Below, in pieces: positions 1-7,759 of a DNA stretch of 64,000 nucleotides. The translations under genes and the position numbers were made by a program. This DNA comes from Pimelobacter simplex (lineage in GTDB: Bacteria > Actinomycetota > Actinomycetes > Propionibacteriales > Nocardioidaceae). A model generated the notes under the pieces. The model was given only the letters and a program-made list of their open reading frames with translations. It was not told the DNA's origin and did no database searches. How positions within the stretch are numbered: position 1 is the stretch's first letter; the number at the start of each line of letters is the position of its first letter. Where the stretch lies: contig NZ_FOUK01000006.1 of assembly GCF_900114845.1 (NCBI RefSeq), forward strand, positions 62,001 through 126,000. Direction: 5' to 3'.

Positions 1-1049
1 TCGGCGTTGACCAGCTCGTGGCGCTCCATGATGACCATGTGCCCGGCGCCCTCGCACTCGAGGAGGCGGGAGCCGGGGATGCGCGAGTGCAGCTTGCGGG
101 AGTGGCCGATCGAGGTCAGCTTGTCGGCGGTGCCGCAGATGACCGACGTCGGCACCTGGCCGAGCAGCTCGACGAAGTCGAACTTGTCGAGGCCGGCGAA
201 GTTCGGGAAGAAGTCGGCGACGACCTCGAAGGGCGTCGCGGCGAGCATCCTGTCGACGAACTCGACGTAGCCGCGCGGCACCTCCTCGCCGAAGGCGAAG
301 CGGTCGGTGGCGACCGTCGCGACGGCGCCGCCCGCCCGTCGTACGCCGTCGATGGCGTGGTGGCCGAGGTGCAGCGTGCGGACCGCGCCCCGGGTGAAGG
401 GGCCGGCGAGCCGGGCCGGCACCATCGGCAGCAGCACCCGGCTCGGGTCGAGCCCGCCGGCCGTCGTCGAGATGAGCCCGACGCCGATGATCCGGTCGCC
501 GATCAGCTCGGGCAGCTGCTCGGCGAGCGCGACGATCGACATGCCGCCCATCGAGTGGCCGACGAGCACGACCGGTCCGTCGGGGACGACCTCGTCGAGC
601 ACGCGCTGCAGGTCGCGGCCGAGCTGGTCGATGGTCGCGTGGGCCCGGTCGGAGCGCCCGGAGCGGCCGTGGGAGCGCTGGTCGTAGTAGACCGCGCGGA
701 CCAGGCCGCGGTAGGCCGCCCGCTGGAAGTGCCAGCAGTCGAGGTTGAGGCAGTAGCCGTGGACGAAGACGACAGTGACCGGCGACGGGCTCGTCCCGCG
801 GCGCAGCAGCCGCTCGACGGCACCGCCCGGCGGGGGCGGGTCGACCTCGTCGACCTCGACGTGGAGCGGCACGCCGTCGTCGGCGACGACGGTGATGGGG
901 GGCGAGTGCAGGGAGCCGAAGGGAATGTCGTCGCCGGCCCGGCGGCTGATCGCCCGCTGCTGGCGGGCGATGCCGAGCGCGGCGCCACCGGCCGCGGCGA
1001 CGCCGAGGGCGCCCGCGACCGAGCCGAGGATCCGGCTGCGGCGGCTCAT
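1..1049 (-). CDS. alpha/beta hydrolase (3' end beyond window)
   Basis: The reverse-strand reading frame encodes an alpha/beta hydrolase fold enzyme of unknown substrate. The N-terminus is Arg-rich and is followed by an Ala/Gly-rich hydrophobic segment (about residues 9-28) that could be a membrane anchor or signal. The oxyanion-hole HG lies in VFVHGYCLNLDCW, the nucleophile elbow is GHSMGG, and the catalytic His is in AGHMVIME, so all triad regions are in view. Only a short C-terminal tail is missing off the left edge. Its ATG overlaps the alr stop as ATGA, so it is translated with the glmS-acpS-nnr-alr operon. A hydrolase follows alr in many actinobacteria, usually ahead of the tsaE/tsaB genes. 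The order is family knowledge; substrate and role are unknown. Confidence 0.85.
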   Translation of the reverse strand, partial: MSRRSRILGSVAGALGVAAAGGAALGIARQQRAISRRAGDDIPFGSLHSPPITVVADDGVPLHVEVDEVDPPPPGGAVERLLRRGTSPSPVTVVFVHGYCLNLDCWHFQRAAYRGLVRAVYYDQRSHGRSGRSDRAHATIDQLGRDLQRVLDEVVPDGPVVLVGHSMGGMSIVALAEQLPELIGDRIIGVGLISTTAGGLDPSRVLLPMVPARLAGPFTRGAVRTLHLGHHAIDGVRRAGGAVATVATDRFAFGEEVPRGYVEFVDRMLAATPFEVVADFFPNFAGLDKFDFVELLGQVPTSVICGTADKLTSIGHSRKLHSRIPGSRLLECEGAGHMVIMERHELVNA

Positions 1050-2209
1050 GAGGCGTCCCCGGTGGCCTGGCCGACGTACCTGCGGGTCATCCGGCCCCCG
1101 ATCCTGGTGACGATCTCGTAGTTGATGGTGCCGCACGCCTCGGCCCAGTCCTGGGCGGTGGGCCCGCCCGCGGAGGGCGGCCCGAACAGGATCACCTCGC
1201 TGCCGACCGGCGGGCGGTCGCCACCGAGGTCGACGACGACCTGGTCCATGCACACGGTGCCCCGGATCGGACGGCGCTTGCCCTCGATGCCGACGGCCGC
1301 GGCAGCGTCGGGCGCGTCGGGCCGCGAGGCGTGGCGCGGGAGCCCCTCGCCGTAGCCGACCGGGACGAGGCCGACGGTCGTCGGGTGCTCGGCGACCCAG
1401 TGCTGGCCGTAGGAGACGGCGTCGCCGGGGGCGAGGTCCTTGACCATGAGCAGCGGGGCGCGGACGGTCATCGCCGGGACGAGGCCGATGTCGGTGGCCT
1501 CGCCGGGCGCCGGGTCGAGCCCGTAGAGCGCGATGCCGCAGCGCACGGCGTCGAAGCGGGACGACGGCCGCAGGATCGCCGCGGCCGAGTTGGCCAGGTG
1601 GCGCAGCTCGGGGCGCAGCCCGTGCTCGCCGGCGAGCGCGAGCGCGTCGTGGAAGGCCTGCTCCTGGCTGTCGTTGGCCGGGTGGTCCGGCTCGTCGGCG
1701 CAGGCGAAGTGCGACCAGAGGCCGGTGATCGTCCAGGAGCCGGCCTGCTCGCCCTCGCGGGCCCGGGCGAAGAGCTCGGCCCAGGCGGCGCGGGGGGCGC
1801 CGCTGCGCGACAGCCCGGTGTCGACCTTCAGCTGCACCCGCGCGGGCCGGCCCGCCGTCGCGGCCGCCGCGGCGAGCGCGTCGAGGTGGGCGGCGCTGGA
1901 CGCGGTCACGTCGAGGTCGGCGGCGACCGCGGCCGCCAGGTCGGTCGCGGGCCCGATGATCCAGCAGAGCACGCGGCCCTCGACGCCGGCCGCGCGCAGC
2001 GCAAGCGCCTCTTCGACGGTGGCGGCGGCGAGCCACTCGGCACCGCCCTCTTGCGCGGCGCGGGCGCAGGCCACCATGCCGTGGCCGTAGCCGTCGGCCT
2101 TGACCACGGCGATGAGCGGGACGCCCGCGGTCGCGCGCAGCAGCCGCGCGTTGGCCCGGACCGCGGCCAGGTCGACGACGATCTCGGCGGGGCCGAGGGG
2201 CTGGGTCAT
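1046..2209 (-). CDS. alr: alanine racemase
   Basis: PLP enzyme interconverting L- and D-alanine in the cytosol, supplying D-Ala for peptidoglycan. The 387 residues are the normal family length. The PLP-lysine motif VVKADGYGHG is near residue 37, the second catalytic Tyr lies in VSYGQHW, and the C-terminal beta domain (GTVCMDQVVVDLG) is intact. The ATG start is 15 nt after the nnr stop, and the stop overlaps the next ATG. Expression is probably from the upstream glmS promoter because the gaps are only a few nucleotides. Nothing unusual seen. Confidence 0.97.
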   Translation of the reverse strand: MTQPLGPAEIVVDLAAVRANARLLRATAGVPLIAVVKADGYGHGMVACARAAQEGGAEWLAAATVEEALALRAAGVEGRVLCWIIGPATDLAAAVAADLDVTASSAAHLDALAAAAATAGRPARVQLKVDTGLSRSGAPRAAWAELFARAREGEQAGSWTITGLWSHFACADEPDHPANDSQEQAFHDALALAGEHGLRPELRHLANSAAAILRPSSRFDAVRCGIALYGLDPAPGEATDIGLVPAMTVRAPLLMVKDLAPGDAVSYGQHWVAEHPTTVGLVPVGYGEGLPRHASRPDAPDAAAAVGIEGKRRPIRGTVCMDQVVVDLGGDRPPVGSEVILFGPPSAGGPTAQDWAEACGTINYEIVTRIGGRMTRRYVGQATGDAS

Positions 2210-2224
2210 CTGCCTATCGTCCCA

Positions 2225-3607
2225 TCACCGGGTGGTCAGGGTGGCGAGCAGGTCCGGGAGCGCCGCGGCCACGTCGGAGGCCACGATGGGTCCGTCCTGG
2301 GCCGCCAGCGTGGCTGCGGCCCCGTGCAGCCAGGAGCCCACGGAGGCCGCGTCGAAGGGGTCCAGGCCGGTTGCGAGCAGCGCGCCGACGAGGCCGCCGA
2401 GGACGTCGCCCGCGCCGGCCGTGGCCAGCCAGGGGGTGCCGGTCGTGGTCACCCGGGCCCGGCCGTCGGGACGGGCGACGACGGTGTGCCGGCCCTTGAG
2501 CAGGACGACCGCGTCGTGCTCGCGCGCGGCCCGGCGGGCGTGCTCGAGCCAGCGGGCCTCGACGTCGGCGCGCTCGACACCGAGCAGCCGGGCCAGCTCG
2601 CCGGCATGCGGGGTCAGCACCGCGGGACGGCCCCGGGTCAGCCGGGCGAAGGCGAGCGCGTCGGCGTCGACCACGATCGGGACGCCGTCGGCGACCGCGG
2701 CGCGCAGCGCGTCCTCGGCGCCGTCGTCGCTGCCCGAGCCGACCACCCAGGCCTGCACCCGGCCGGGACCCACGACCTCGGGGTGCGCGGCCCGGACCAG
2801 GTCGAGGGCGGCCGGGTCGCCGTCGTAGCGGACCATGCCGGCCAGGCCGCAGGCCGCGCCGGCCACGCTGAGCAGGGCGGCACCCGGGTAGGCGGCGGAG
2901 CCGGAGCGGACGCCGACGACGCCGCGGGTGTACTTGTGGGCGTCGGCGGCCGGGCGCGGCAGCAGGGCCGCGACGTCGGCGGCCTGGAGCGCCTCGACGG
3001 GTGCCTCGGGGAGGTCGAGCCCGATGTCGACCAGCTGGAGCGCGCCGCACGCCTGGGCCGCCGGGTCGACCAGGTGGCAGACCTTGTGGGTGCCGAAGGT
3101 GACCGTCAGGTCGGCGGTGACGTGGGAGCCGCTGATCTCGCCGGTGTCGACGTCGACGCCCGACGGCGTGTCGACGGCGACCACCGGGACGCCGGCCACG
3201 TGGGCGAGCGCCGCGACCGCGTCGGGCCGCAGCCCGGGCCGCCCACCGATGCCGACGATCCCGTCGACCACCACGTCGAGGCGGCCCGTGGGGCCCGGGG
3301 TGCCGATCCGGCCACCGGCACCGCGGAGCGCGGCGACGCCGCCCTCGTGCGCCGACGACGACAGCAGCCAGGCCTCGACCTGGACGCCGCGCCGGGCGAG
3401 CACGGCTCCCGCGTGGAGAGCGTCGCCGCCGTTGTCGCCGGAGCCGACGAGGAGCAGCACCCGGCGGCCGTAGCCGCCGCCGAGCAGGTCGAGCACGGCA
3501 TAGGCCAGGCCGGCCGCGGCGCGCTGCATGAGCGCGCCCTCGGGCAGCCGGGCCAGCAGCGCGGCCTCGGCCGTGCGGACCTGCTCGACTGTGTGGGCGC
3601 GGAGCAT
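2225..3607 (-). CDS. nnr: bifunctional NAD(P)H-hydrate epimerase / ADP-dependent dehydratase
   Basis: Repairs hydrated NADH and NADPH. The N-terminal YjeF_N-type epimerase (about residues 1-200, GSGDNGGDALH loop) is fused to a C-terminal YjeF_C-type dehydratase (about 210-460) with VVGSGSDD, the LTPHAGELARLLG segment, LLKGRHTVV and GAGDVLGG. At 460 residues it matches the two-domain fusion. The ATG is chosen because it overlaps the acpS stop (TGATG); the frame stays open much further upstream but there it runs inside acpS. Position between acpS and alr is the usual actinobacterial arrangement. Confidence 0.95.
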   Translation of the reverse strand: MLRAHTVEQVRTAEAALLARLPEGALMQRAAAGLAYAVLDLLGGGYGRRVLLLVGSGDNGGDALHAGAVLARRGVQVEAWLLSSSAHEGGVAALRGAGGRIGTPGPTGRLDVVVDGIVGIGGRPGLRPDAVAALAHVAGVPVVAVDTPSGVDVDTGEISGSHVTADLTVTFGTHKVCHLVDPAAQACGALQLVDIGLDLPEAPVEALQAADVAALLPRPAADAHKYTRGVVGVRSGSAAYPGAALLSVAGAACGLAGMVRYDGDPAALDLVRAAHPEVVGPGRVQAWVVGSGSDDGAEDALRAAVADGVPIVVDADALAFARLTRGRPAVLTPHAGELARLLGVERADVEARWLEHARRAAREHDAVVLLKGRHTVVARPDGRARVTTTGTPWLATAGAGDVLGGLVGALLATGLDPFDAASVGSWLHGAAATLAAQDGPIVASDVAAALPDLLATLTTR

Positions 3608-3960
3608 CAGGACTCCAGGACGACCACGGCGGAGGCGATGCCGCCGTCGTGGGTCAGGGACAGGTGGACCGAGCGCACGCCCTGCGCGTCGGCCTCGGCG
3701 AGCACGGTGCCGCGCAGCACGAAGCGCGGGCGGCCGCTGTCCTCGGAGACCACCTCGGCGTCGTGCCAGGACATCCCGCGCGGGGCGCCGAGCGCCTTGG
3801 CGAGCGCCTCCTTGGCCGCGAAGCGGGCCGCGAGCGAGCGGACGTGCAGCGTGCGCTCGGCCTCGGTGAAGAGCTTGTCGACCAGCGCCGGCGTACGACG
3901 GCACGACTCCTCGAACCGGGCGATCTCGCACACGTCGATGCCGACGCCCACCACCGGCAT
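3607..3960 (-). CDS. acpS: holo-[acyl-carrier-protein] synthase
   Basis: Transfers 4'-phosphopantetheine from CoA to acyl carrier protein. The 117 residues are typical of the small trimeric AcpS type. Visible motifs are GIDVCEIARF at the N-terminus (Mg-binding Asp), FAAKEALAKALG in the middle, and HLSLTHD near the end. It sits 4 nt after glmS and overlaps nnr. AcpS normally serves fatty-acid ACP. Whether it also primes the carrier domain of the NRPS-like protein elsewhere in this window is unknown; that usually needs an Sfp-type enzyme, and none is seen here. Confidence 0.96.
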   Translation of the reverse strand: MPVVGVGIDVCEIARFEESCRRTPALVDKLFTEAERTLHVRSLAARFAAKEALAKALGAPRGMSWHDAEVVSEDSGRPRFVLRGTVLAEADAQGVRSVHLSLTHDGGIASAVVVLES

Positions 3961-3964
3961 CGGG

Positions 3965-5809
3965 TTACTCGACGGTGACGGACTTGGCGAGGTTGCGCGG
4001 CTGGTCGACGTCGTGACCGAGCACGGTCGCGAGCTCGCAGGCGAACAGCTGCAGCGGGACGATCGCGACGAGCGGCTGGAGCAGCACGGGCACCTTGGGC
4101 AGCCGGATCAGCTCGTCGGCGTAGGGCTCGATGGAGGTGTCGCCCTCCTCGGCCAGGCAGATGGTCCGGGCACCGCGCGCGCGGACCTCCTGGATGCCGC
4201 TGAGCATCTTGCCGTGCAGCTGGTCGCGGCCCTTGGGCGGCACCACGCACAGCACCGGCAGGCCGTCCTCGACGAGCGCGATCGGGCCGTGCTTGAGCTC
4301 GCCGGCGGCGAAGCCCTCGGCGTGGAGGTAGGCGAGCTCCTTGAGCTTGAGCGCCCCCTCGAGCGCCACCGGGTAGCCCGCGTGGCGGCCCAGGAAGAGC
4401 ACCGAGCGGGACGACGCGTGGTCGGCGGCGAGCGAGTAGACGGCGTCGGCACCGGAGAGCACGGTCTCGATGTGGCCGGGCATGGCCTCGAGGTGCTCCA
4501 TGATCTCGTCGATCTCGTCGCCGAAGCGGGTGCCCTTGACCTGCGCGATGTAGAGCGCGAGCAGGTAGCAGGCGACGAGCTGGGTCAGGAAGCCCTTGGT
4601 CGAGGCGACGCCGATCTCGGGGCCGGCGTGGGTGTAGATCACCGCGTCGGACTCGCGCGGGATCGAGGAGCCGTTGGTGTTGCAGATCGCGAGCACCTTG
4701 GCGCGCTGGGAGCGCGCGTGCCGGATCGCCTGGAGCGTGTCGGCGGTCTCGCCGGACTGGCTGATCGCGACGATCAGCGTGGTCGCGTCGATGATCGGGT
4801 CGCGGTAGCGGAACTCGGAGGCGAGCTCGACCTCGACCGGCGTCCGGGTCCAGTGCTCGATGGCGTACTTGGCGACCATGCCCGCGTAGAAGGACGTGCC
4901 GCAGGCGATGATGATGATCTTGTCGATGTCGCGCAGCTCCTCGTCGGCCAGGCGCATCTCGTCGAGCTGCAGCCGACCGCTCGCGTCGCGCCGGCCGAGC
5001 AGGGAGTCGGCGACCGCGCGCGGCTGCTCGAAGATCTCCTTGCGCATGAACCAGTCGTGGCCGTCCTTCTCGGCCGACGAGAGGTCCCAGTCGACGTGGA
5101 AGCGCTTGGCCTCGACCGGCCGACCGTGGAAGTCGGTGACGTCGACCCGGTCGCGGGTCATCACGACGATCTGGTCCTGGCCCAGCTCGAGCGCCTCGCG
5201 GGTGAACTCGATGAACGCGGCGACGTCGGAGCCGAGGAAGTTCTCGCCCTCGCCCAGGCCGACGACCAGCGGCGAGTTGCGGCGCGCGGCGACGACCGTG
5301 TCGGGGTCCTCGCCGTCGATGGCGACGAGCGTGAACGCACCCTCGAGCTGCTGGCACACCCGCTGCATCGCGGTGACCAGGTCGATGCCCGACCGGACCT
5401 GCAGCTCGAGCAGGCGCGCCACGATCTCGGTGTCGGTCTCGGAGACCAGCTCGTGGTCGTCGGCCTCGAGCCGCGCGCGCAGCTCGAGGAAGTTCTCGAT
5501 GATGCCGTTGTGCACCAGCGCCACCCGGCGGGCCTCACCGGTGTGCGGGTGCGCGTTGACGTCGTTGGGCGGCCCGTGGGTGGCCCAGCGGGTGTGCCCG
5601 ATGCCGATCTGCGCCCGCGGCATGGGCGTCTCGTCGAGCACCTTCTCGAGGTTGGCCAGCTTGCCGGCCCGCTTCTCGGTGCTCAGGACGCCGTCGCTCA
5701 CGACGGCGACGCCGGCGGAGTCGTAGCCGCGGTACTCGAGCCTGCGGAGACCGTCGATGACGGTGTCCTGGGCCGACCGGGGCCCGATGTATCCGACGAT
5801 GCCGCACAT
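3965..5809 (-). CDS. glmS: glutamine-fructose-6-phosphate aminotransferase (isomerizing)
   Basis: Makes glucosamine-6-phosphate from fructose-6-phosphate and glutamine, the entry step to UDP-GlcNAc. The 614 residues carry an N-terminal Ntn-type glutaminase (catalytic Cys directly after Met, RRLEYRGYDSAGVA), two SIS sugar-isomerase domains, and the conserved C-terminus DQPRNLAKSVTVE. The ATG is fixed by the need for Cys at position 2. First gene of the glmS-acpS-nnr-alr-hydrolase operon. A TAGACT box 8 nt upstream and no ribosome binding site suggest a leaderless message. No glmS ribozyme-like leader is possible in so short a space. Confidence 0.98.
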   Translation of the reverse strand: MCGIVGYIGPRSAQDTVIDGLRRLEYRGYDSAGVAVVSDGVLSTEKRAGKLANLEKVLDETPMPRAQIGIGHTRWATHGPPNDVNAHPHTGEARRVALVHNGIIENFLELRARLEADDHELVSETDTEIVARLLELQVRSGIDLVTAMQRVCQQLEGAFTLVAIDGEDPDTVVAARRNSPLVVGLGEGENFLGSDVAAFIEFTREALELGQDQIVVMTRDRVDVTDFHGRPVEAKRFHVDWDLSSAEKDGHDWFMRKEIFEQPRAVADSLLGRRDASGRLQLDEMRLADEELRDIDKIIIIACGTSFYAGMVAKYAIEHWTRTPVEVELASEFRYRDPIIDATTLIVAISQSGETADTLQAIRHARSQRAKVLAICNTNGSSIPRESDAVIYTHAGPEIGVASTKGFLTQLVACYLLALYIAQVKGTRFGDEIDEIMEHLEAMPGHIETVLSGADAVYSLAADHASSRSVLFLGRHAGYPVALEGALKLKELAYLHAEGFAAGELKHGPIALVEDGLPVLCVVPPKGRDQLHGKMLSGIQEVRARGARTICLAEEGDTSIEPYADELIRLPKVPVLLQPLVAIVPLQLFACELATVLGHDVDQPRNLAKSVTVE

Positions 5810-5817
5810 GATCGGCC

Positions 5818-5823
5818 AGTCTA
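5818..5823 (-). promoter_or_regulatory. -10 box of glmS (likely leaderless)
   Basis: TAGACT on the minus strand ends 8 nt before the glmS ATG, and no purine-rich Shine-Dalgarno lies between. A transcript starting 7-9 nt downstream of the box would begin at or next to the start codon. No clear -35 was seen. Confidence 0.5.
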
Positions 5824-5956
5824 GGCGCTGCGGCCCCGCTTCCCCGCCTCGGCAGCGGTGTGGCGCCCGACGCGCCGGCCCGCCGCGCTCCCCCGCGACG
5901 TCCGGATCGAGGACGCACCGGAGGCCGCGCCCGACCCGGCTGGAATGATCGGCGCC

Positions 5957-6946
5957 ATGACGACGGGCGCGAGCACGGCGGAGCCGCACCACGGCGAGGA
6001 GGCGCCGCGGGAGGCATCGCCGTACGTCGAGCTCGACCGGGCGACCTGGGCGCTGCTGGCCTCCGAGACCGAGAGCCCGCTCACCAAGGACGAGGTGCAC
6101 CGGCTCCGGGGCATCGGCGACTCGCTCGACCTGCGCGAGATCCGCGACGTCTACCTGCCGCTCTCGCGGCTGCTGTCGATGCGGGTGAGCGCGGCGACCG
6201 AGCTGCACCACGCGCAGGAGGAGTTCCTGCACGGACGGACGCCGCCGCGCACCCCGTTCGTGATCGGCCTGGCCGGCTCGGTCGCCGTCGGCAAGTCGAC
6301 CGCCGCTCGCGTGCTCCAGCAGATGCTGGCGCGCTGGCCCGAGCACCCCAACGTCGCGCTCGTCACCACCGACGGCTTCCTCTACCCCAACGCCGAGCTC
6401 GAGGCGCGGGGGCTGCTGCAGCGCAAGGGCTTCCCCGAGTCGTACGACCGGCGCAAGCTGCTGAAGTTCGTGATCGACATCAAGTCGGGCATCGACGAGG
6501 TCGAGGCGCCGGTCTACTCGCACCTCGTGTACGACGTGGTGCCCGACGAGAAGATCGTCGTCAAGCGCCCCGACATCGTCATCGTCGAGGGGCTCAACGT
6601 CCTGCAGCCCGCCCGGGTCCGCGGGGACGGCAAGACCGGCCTGGGGCTGTCGGACTTCTTCGACTTCTCGATCTTCGTCGACGCCAACACCAACCACATC
6701 CGCGACTGGTACGTCGACCGCTTCCTCAAGCTGCGCGAGACCGCCTTCCGCGACCCGTCGTCGTACTTCGCGAAGTACGCGTCGCTGACCCACGACGAGG
6801 CCGTCGACGAGGCGCGCCGGATCTGGGACGCCATCAACGGCCCCAACCTCGCCCAGAACGTGCTGCCCACCCGGTCCCGGGCGACGCTGGTGCTGCGCAA
6901 GGCGGCCGACCACTCGGTGCGCTACGTCAGGTTGCGCAAGATCTGA
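5957..6946 (+). CDS. coaA: type I pantothenate kinase
   Basis: Phosphorylates pantothenate, the first committed step of CoA synthesis. P-loop GSVAVGKST follows a helical N-terminal region, and YDVVPDEKI plus the VIVEGLNVLQ segment are typical of prokaryotic type I CoaA. With the ATG encoding MTTGAS the protein is 329 residues, near family size. An ATG 12 nt upstream is possible, and the longer open frame to 5858 would add an implausible tail. The gene is divergent from glmS with a short intergenic region. It neighbours glmS in many actinobacteria. Confidence 0.95.
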   Translation: MTTGASTAEPHHGEEAPREASPYVELDRATWALLASETESPLTKDEVHRLRGIGDSLDLREIRDVYLPLSRLLSMRVSAATELHHAQEEFLHGRTPPRTPFVIGLAGSVAVGKSTAARVLQQMLARWPEHPNVALVTTDGFLYPNAELEARGLLQRKGFPESYDRRKLLKFVIDIKSGIDEVEAPVYSHLVYDVVPDEKIVVKRPDIVIVEGLNVLQPARVRGDGKTGLGLSDFFDFSIFVDANTNHIRDWYVDRFLKLRETAFRDPSSYFAKYASLTHDEAVDEARRIWDAINGPNLAQNVLPTRSRATLVLRKAADHSVRYVRLRKI

Positions 6947-7013
6947 GGCAGAACGGCCGGATCGCGCGGATTCCGCGGGTTTCCGACCCCCTTTCGGGGC
7001 AAGTACTCAGAGC

Positions 7014-7688
7014 ATGAACACGCGCAAGAAGCTGACCGTGCTCACCGCCCTGCTCGCCACGTCGACCCTCGCGCTCTCCGCGTGCGGCGACGACGAGCCC
7101 GACAGCAAGGGCAGCGACCCGACCCCCGAGGCGACGACGGAGGCGACCGAGGCCAGCACCGACGCCAGCACCGCGACCACCGAGTCGACCGAGACCGGCG
7201 CCGCGACCACCGGCGACGAGACCGCGCCGGGCACCGAGCTCGCGTTCGGCGAGCCGGCCGTCGTCCCGTTCTCGTCGGGCGACGCCACCGGCACCGTCCA
7301 GGTGACCGTCACCGGCATCACCCAGGGCTCCCCCGCCGACCTGGAGCCGCTGAACCTGGGCGACAAGGCCAAGGGCTTCGTGCCGTACTACATCATGCTC
7401 GACGTCAAGGGCGTCTCCGGCAGCGCGGACCTGTCGAGCTACTCGATCAACGAGTCGATCGAGGGCACGCTGCCCGACGGCAGCGAGGCCCAGAACATCT
7501 CCATCATCGGCACCTACGCGCCGTGCGACGGCGAGTCGTTCCCGAGCGGCTTCTCCGACGGCGCCACCTTCACGACCTGCGTGCCCTACCTGGCGCAGGA
7601 GTCCTCCGAGGTCAGCGGCGCCCGCTACGCCCCCAACGACGGCCCCTACGCCTCGTTCGACGGCAAGCCGGTCGTCTGGAAGCGGTAG
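7014..7688 (+). CDS. secreted lipoprotein of unknown function
   Basis: Probable cell-surface lipoprotein of 224 residues. The signal peptide (KK, then LTVLTALLATSTLALSAC) ends in a lipobox with Cys about residue 24. A Thr/Ala/Glu-rich low-complexity linker follows (about residues 30-75), then a compact C-terminal beta-type domain with two cysteines (YAPCDG, TTCVPY) and a region beginning VVPFSSGDATG. It faintly resembles small actinobacterial lipoproteins with an immunoglobulin-like DUF4352-type fold, but I cannot assign it. It stands alone on the plus strand, convergent with the kinase gene, and ends at a strong hairpin. Confidence 0.85.
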   Translation: MNTRKKLTVLTALLATSTLALSACGDDEPDSKGSDPTPEATTEATEASTDASTATTESTETGAATTGDETAPGTELAFGEPAVVPFSSGDATGTVQVTVTGITQGSPADLEPLNLGDKAKGFVPYYIMLDVKGVSGSADLSSYSINESIEGTLPDGSEAQNISIIGTYAPCDGESFPSGFSDGATFTTCVPYLAQESSEVSGARYAPNDGPYASFDGKPVVWKR

Positions 7689-7716
7689 TCCCCGCCCCCA
7701 CCTGACCCACCGACCC

Positions 7717-7759
7717 ACGCGGCCGACGTCCCCCGCCCGGGAGGGGACGTCGGCCGCGT
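7717..7759. terminator. bidirectional terminator hairpin
   Basis: A perfect 17-bp stem (left arm 7717-7733, right arm 7743-7759) encloses a 9-nt loop. It lies exactly between the convergent lipoprotein and kinase genes, and its right arm touches the kinase stop codon. There is no T-tract, so it is a GC-stem terminator or transcript stabiliser that can act on both strands. Confidence 0.75.

Noticed and set aside
1331..5824. A 1497-codon open frame on the plus strand, with similar long frames at 18-1121, 7810-9633, 10055-11788 and 18927-24329
   Set aside because: They are antisense to clearly identified minus-strand genes (alr, nnr, acpS, glmS, kinase, NRPS). Their translations are low-complexity Gly/Arg/Asp/Val-rich sequences with no motifs, as expected for the mirror frame in a GC-rich genome.
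5810..6913. Extended glmS frame giving a 982-residue protein
   Set aside because: GlmS needs Cys directly after the initiator Met; the extension is antisense to coaA.
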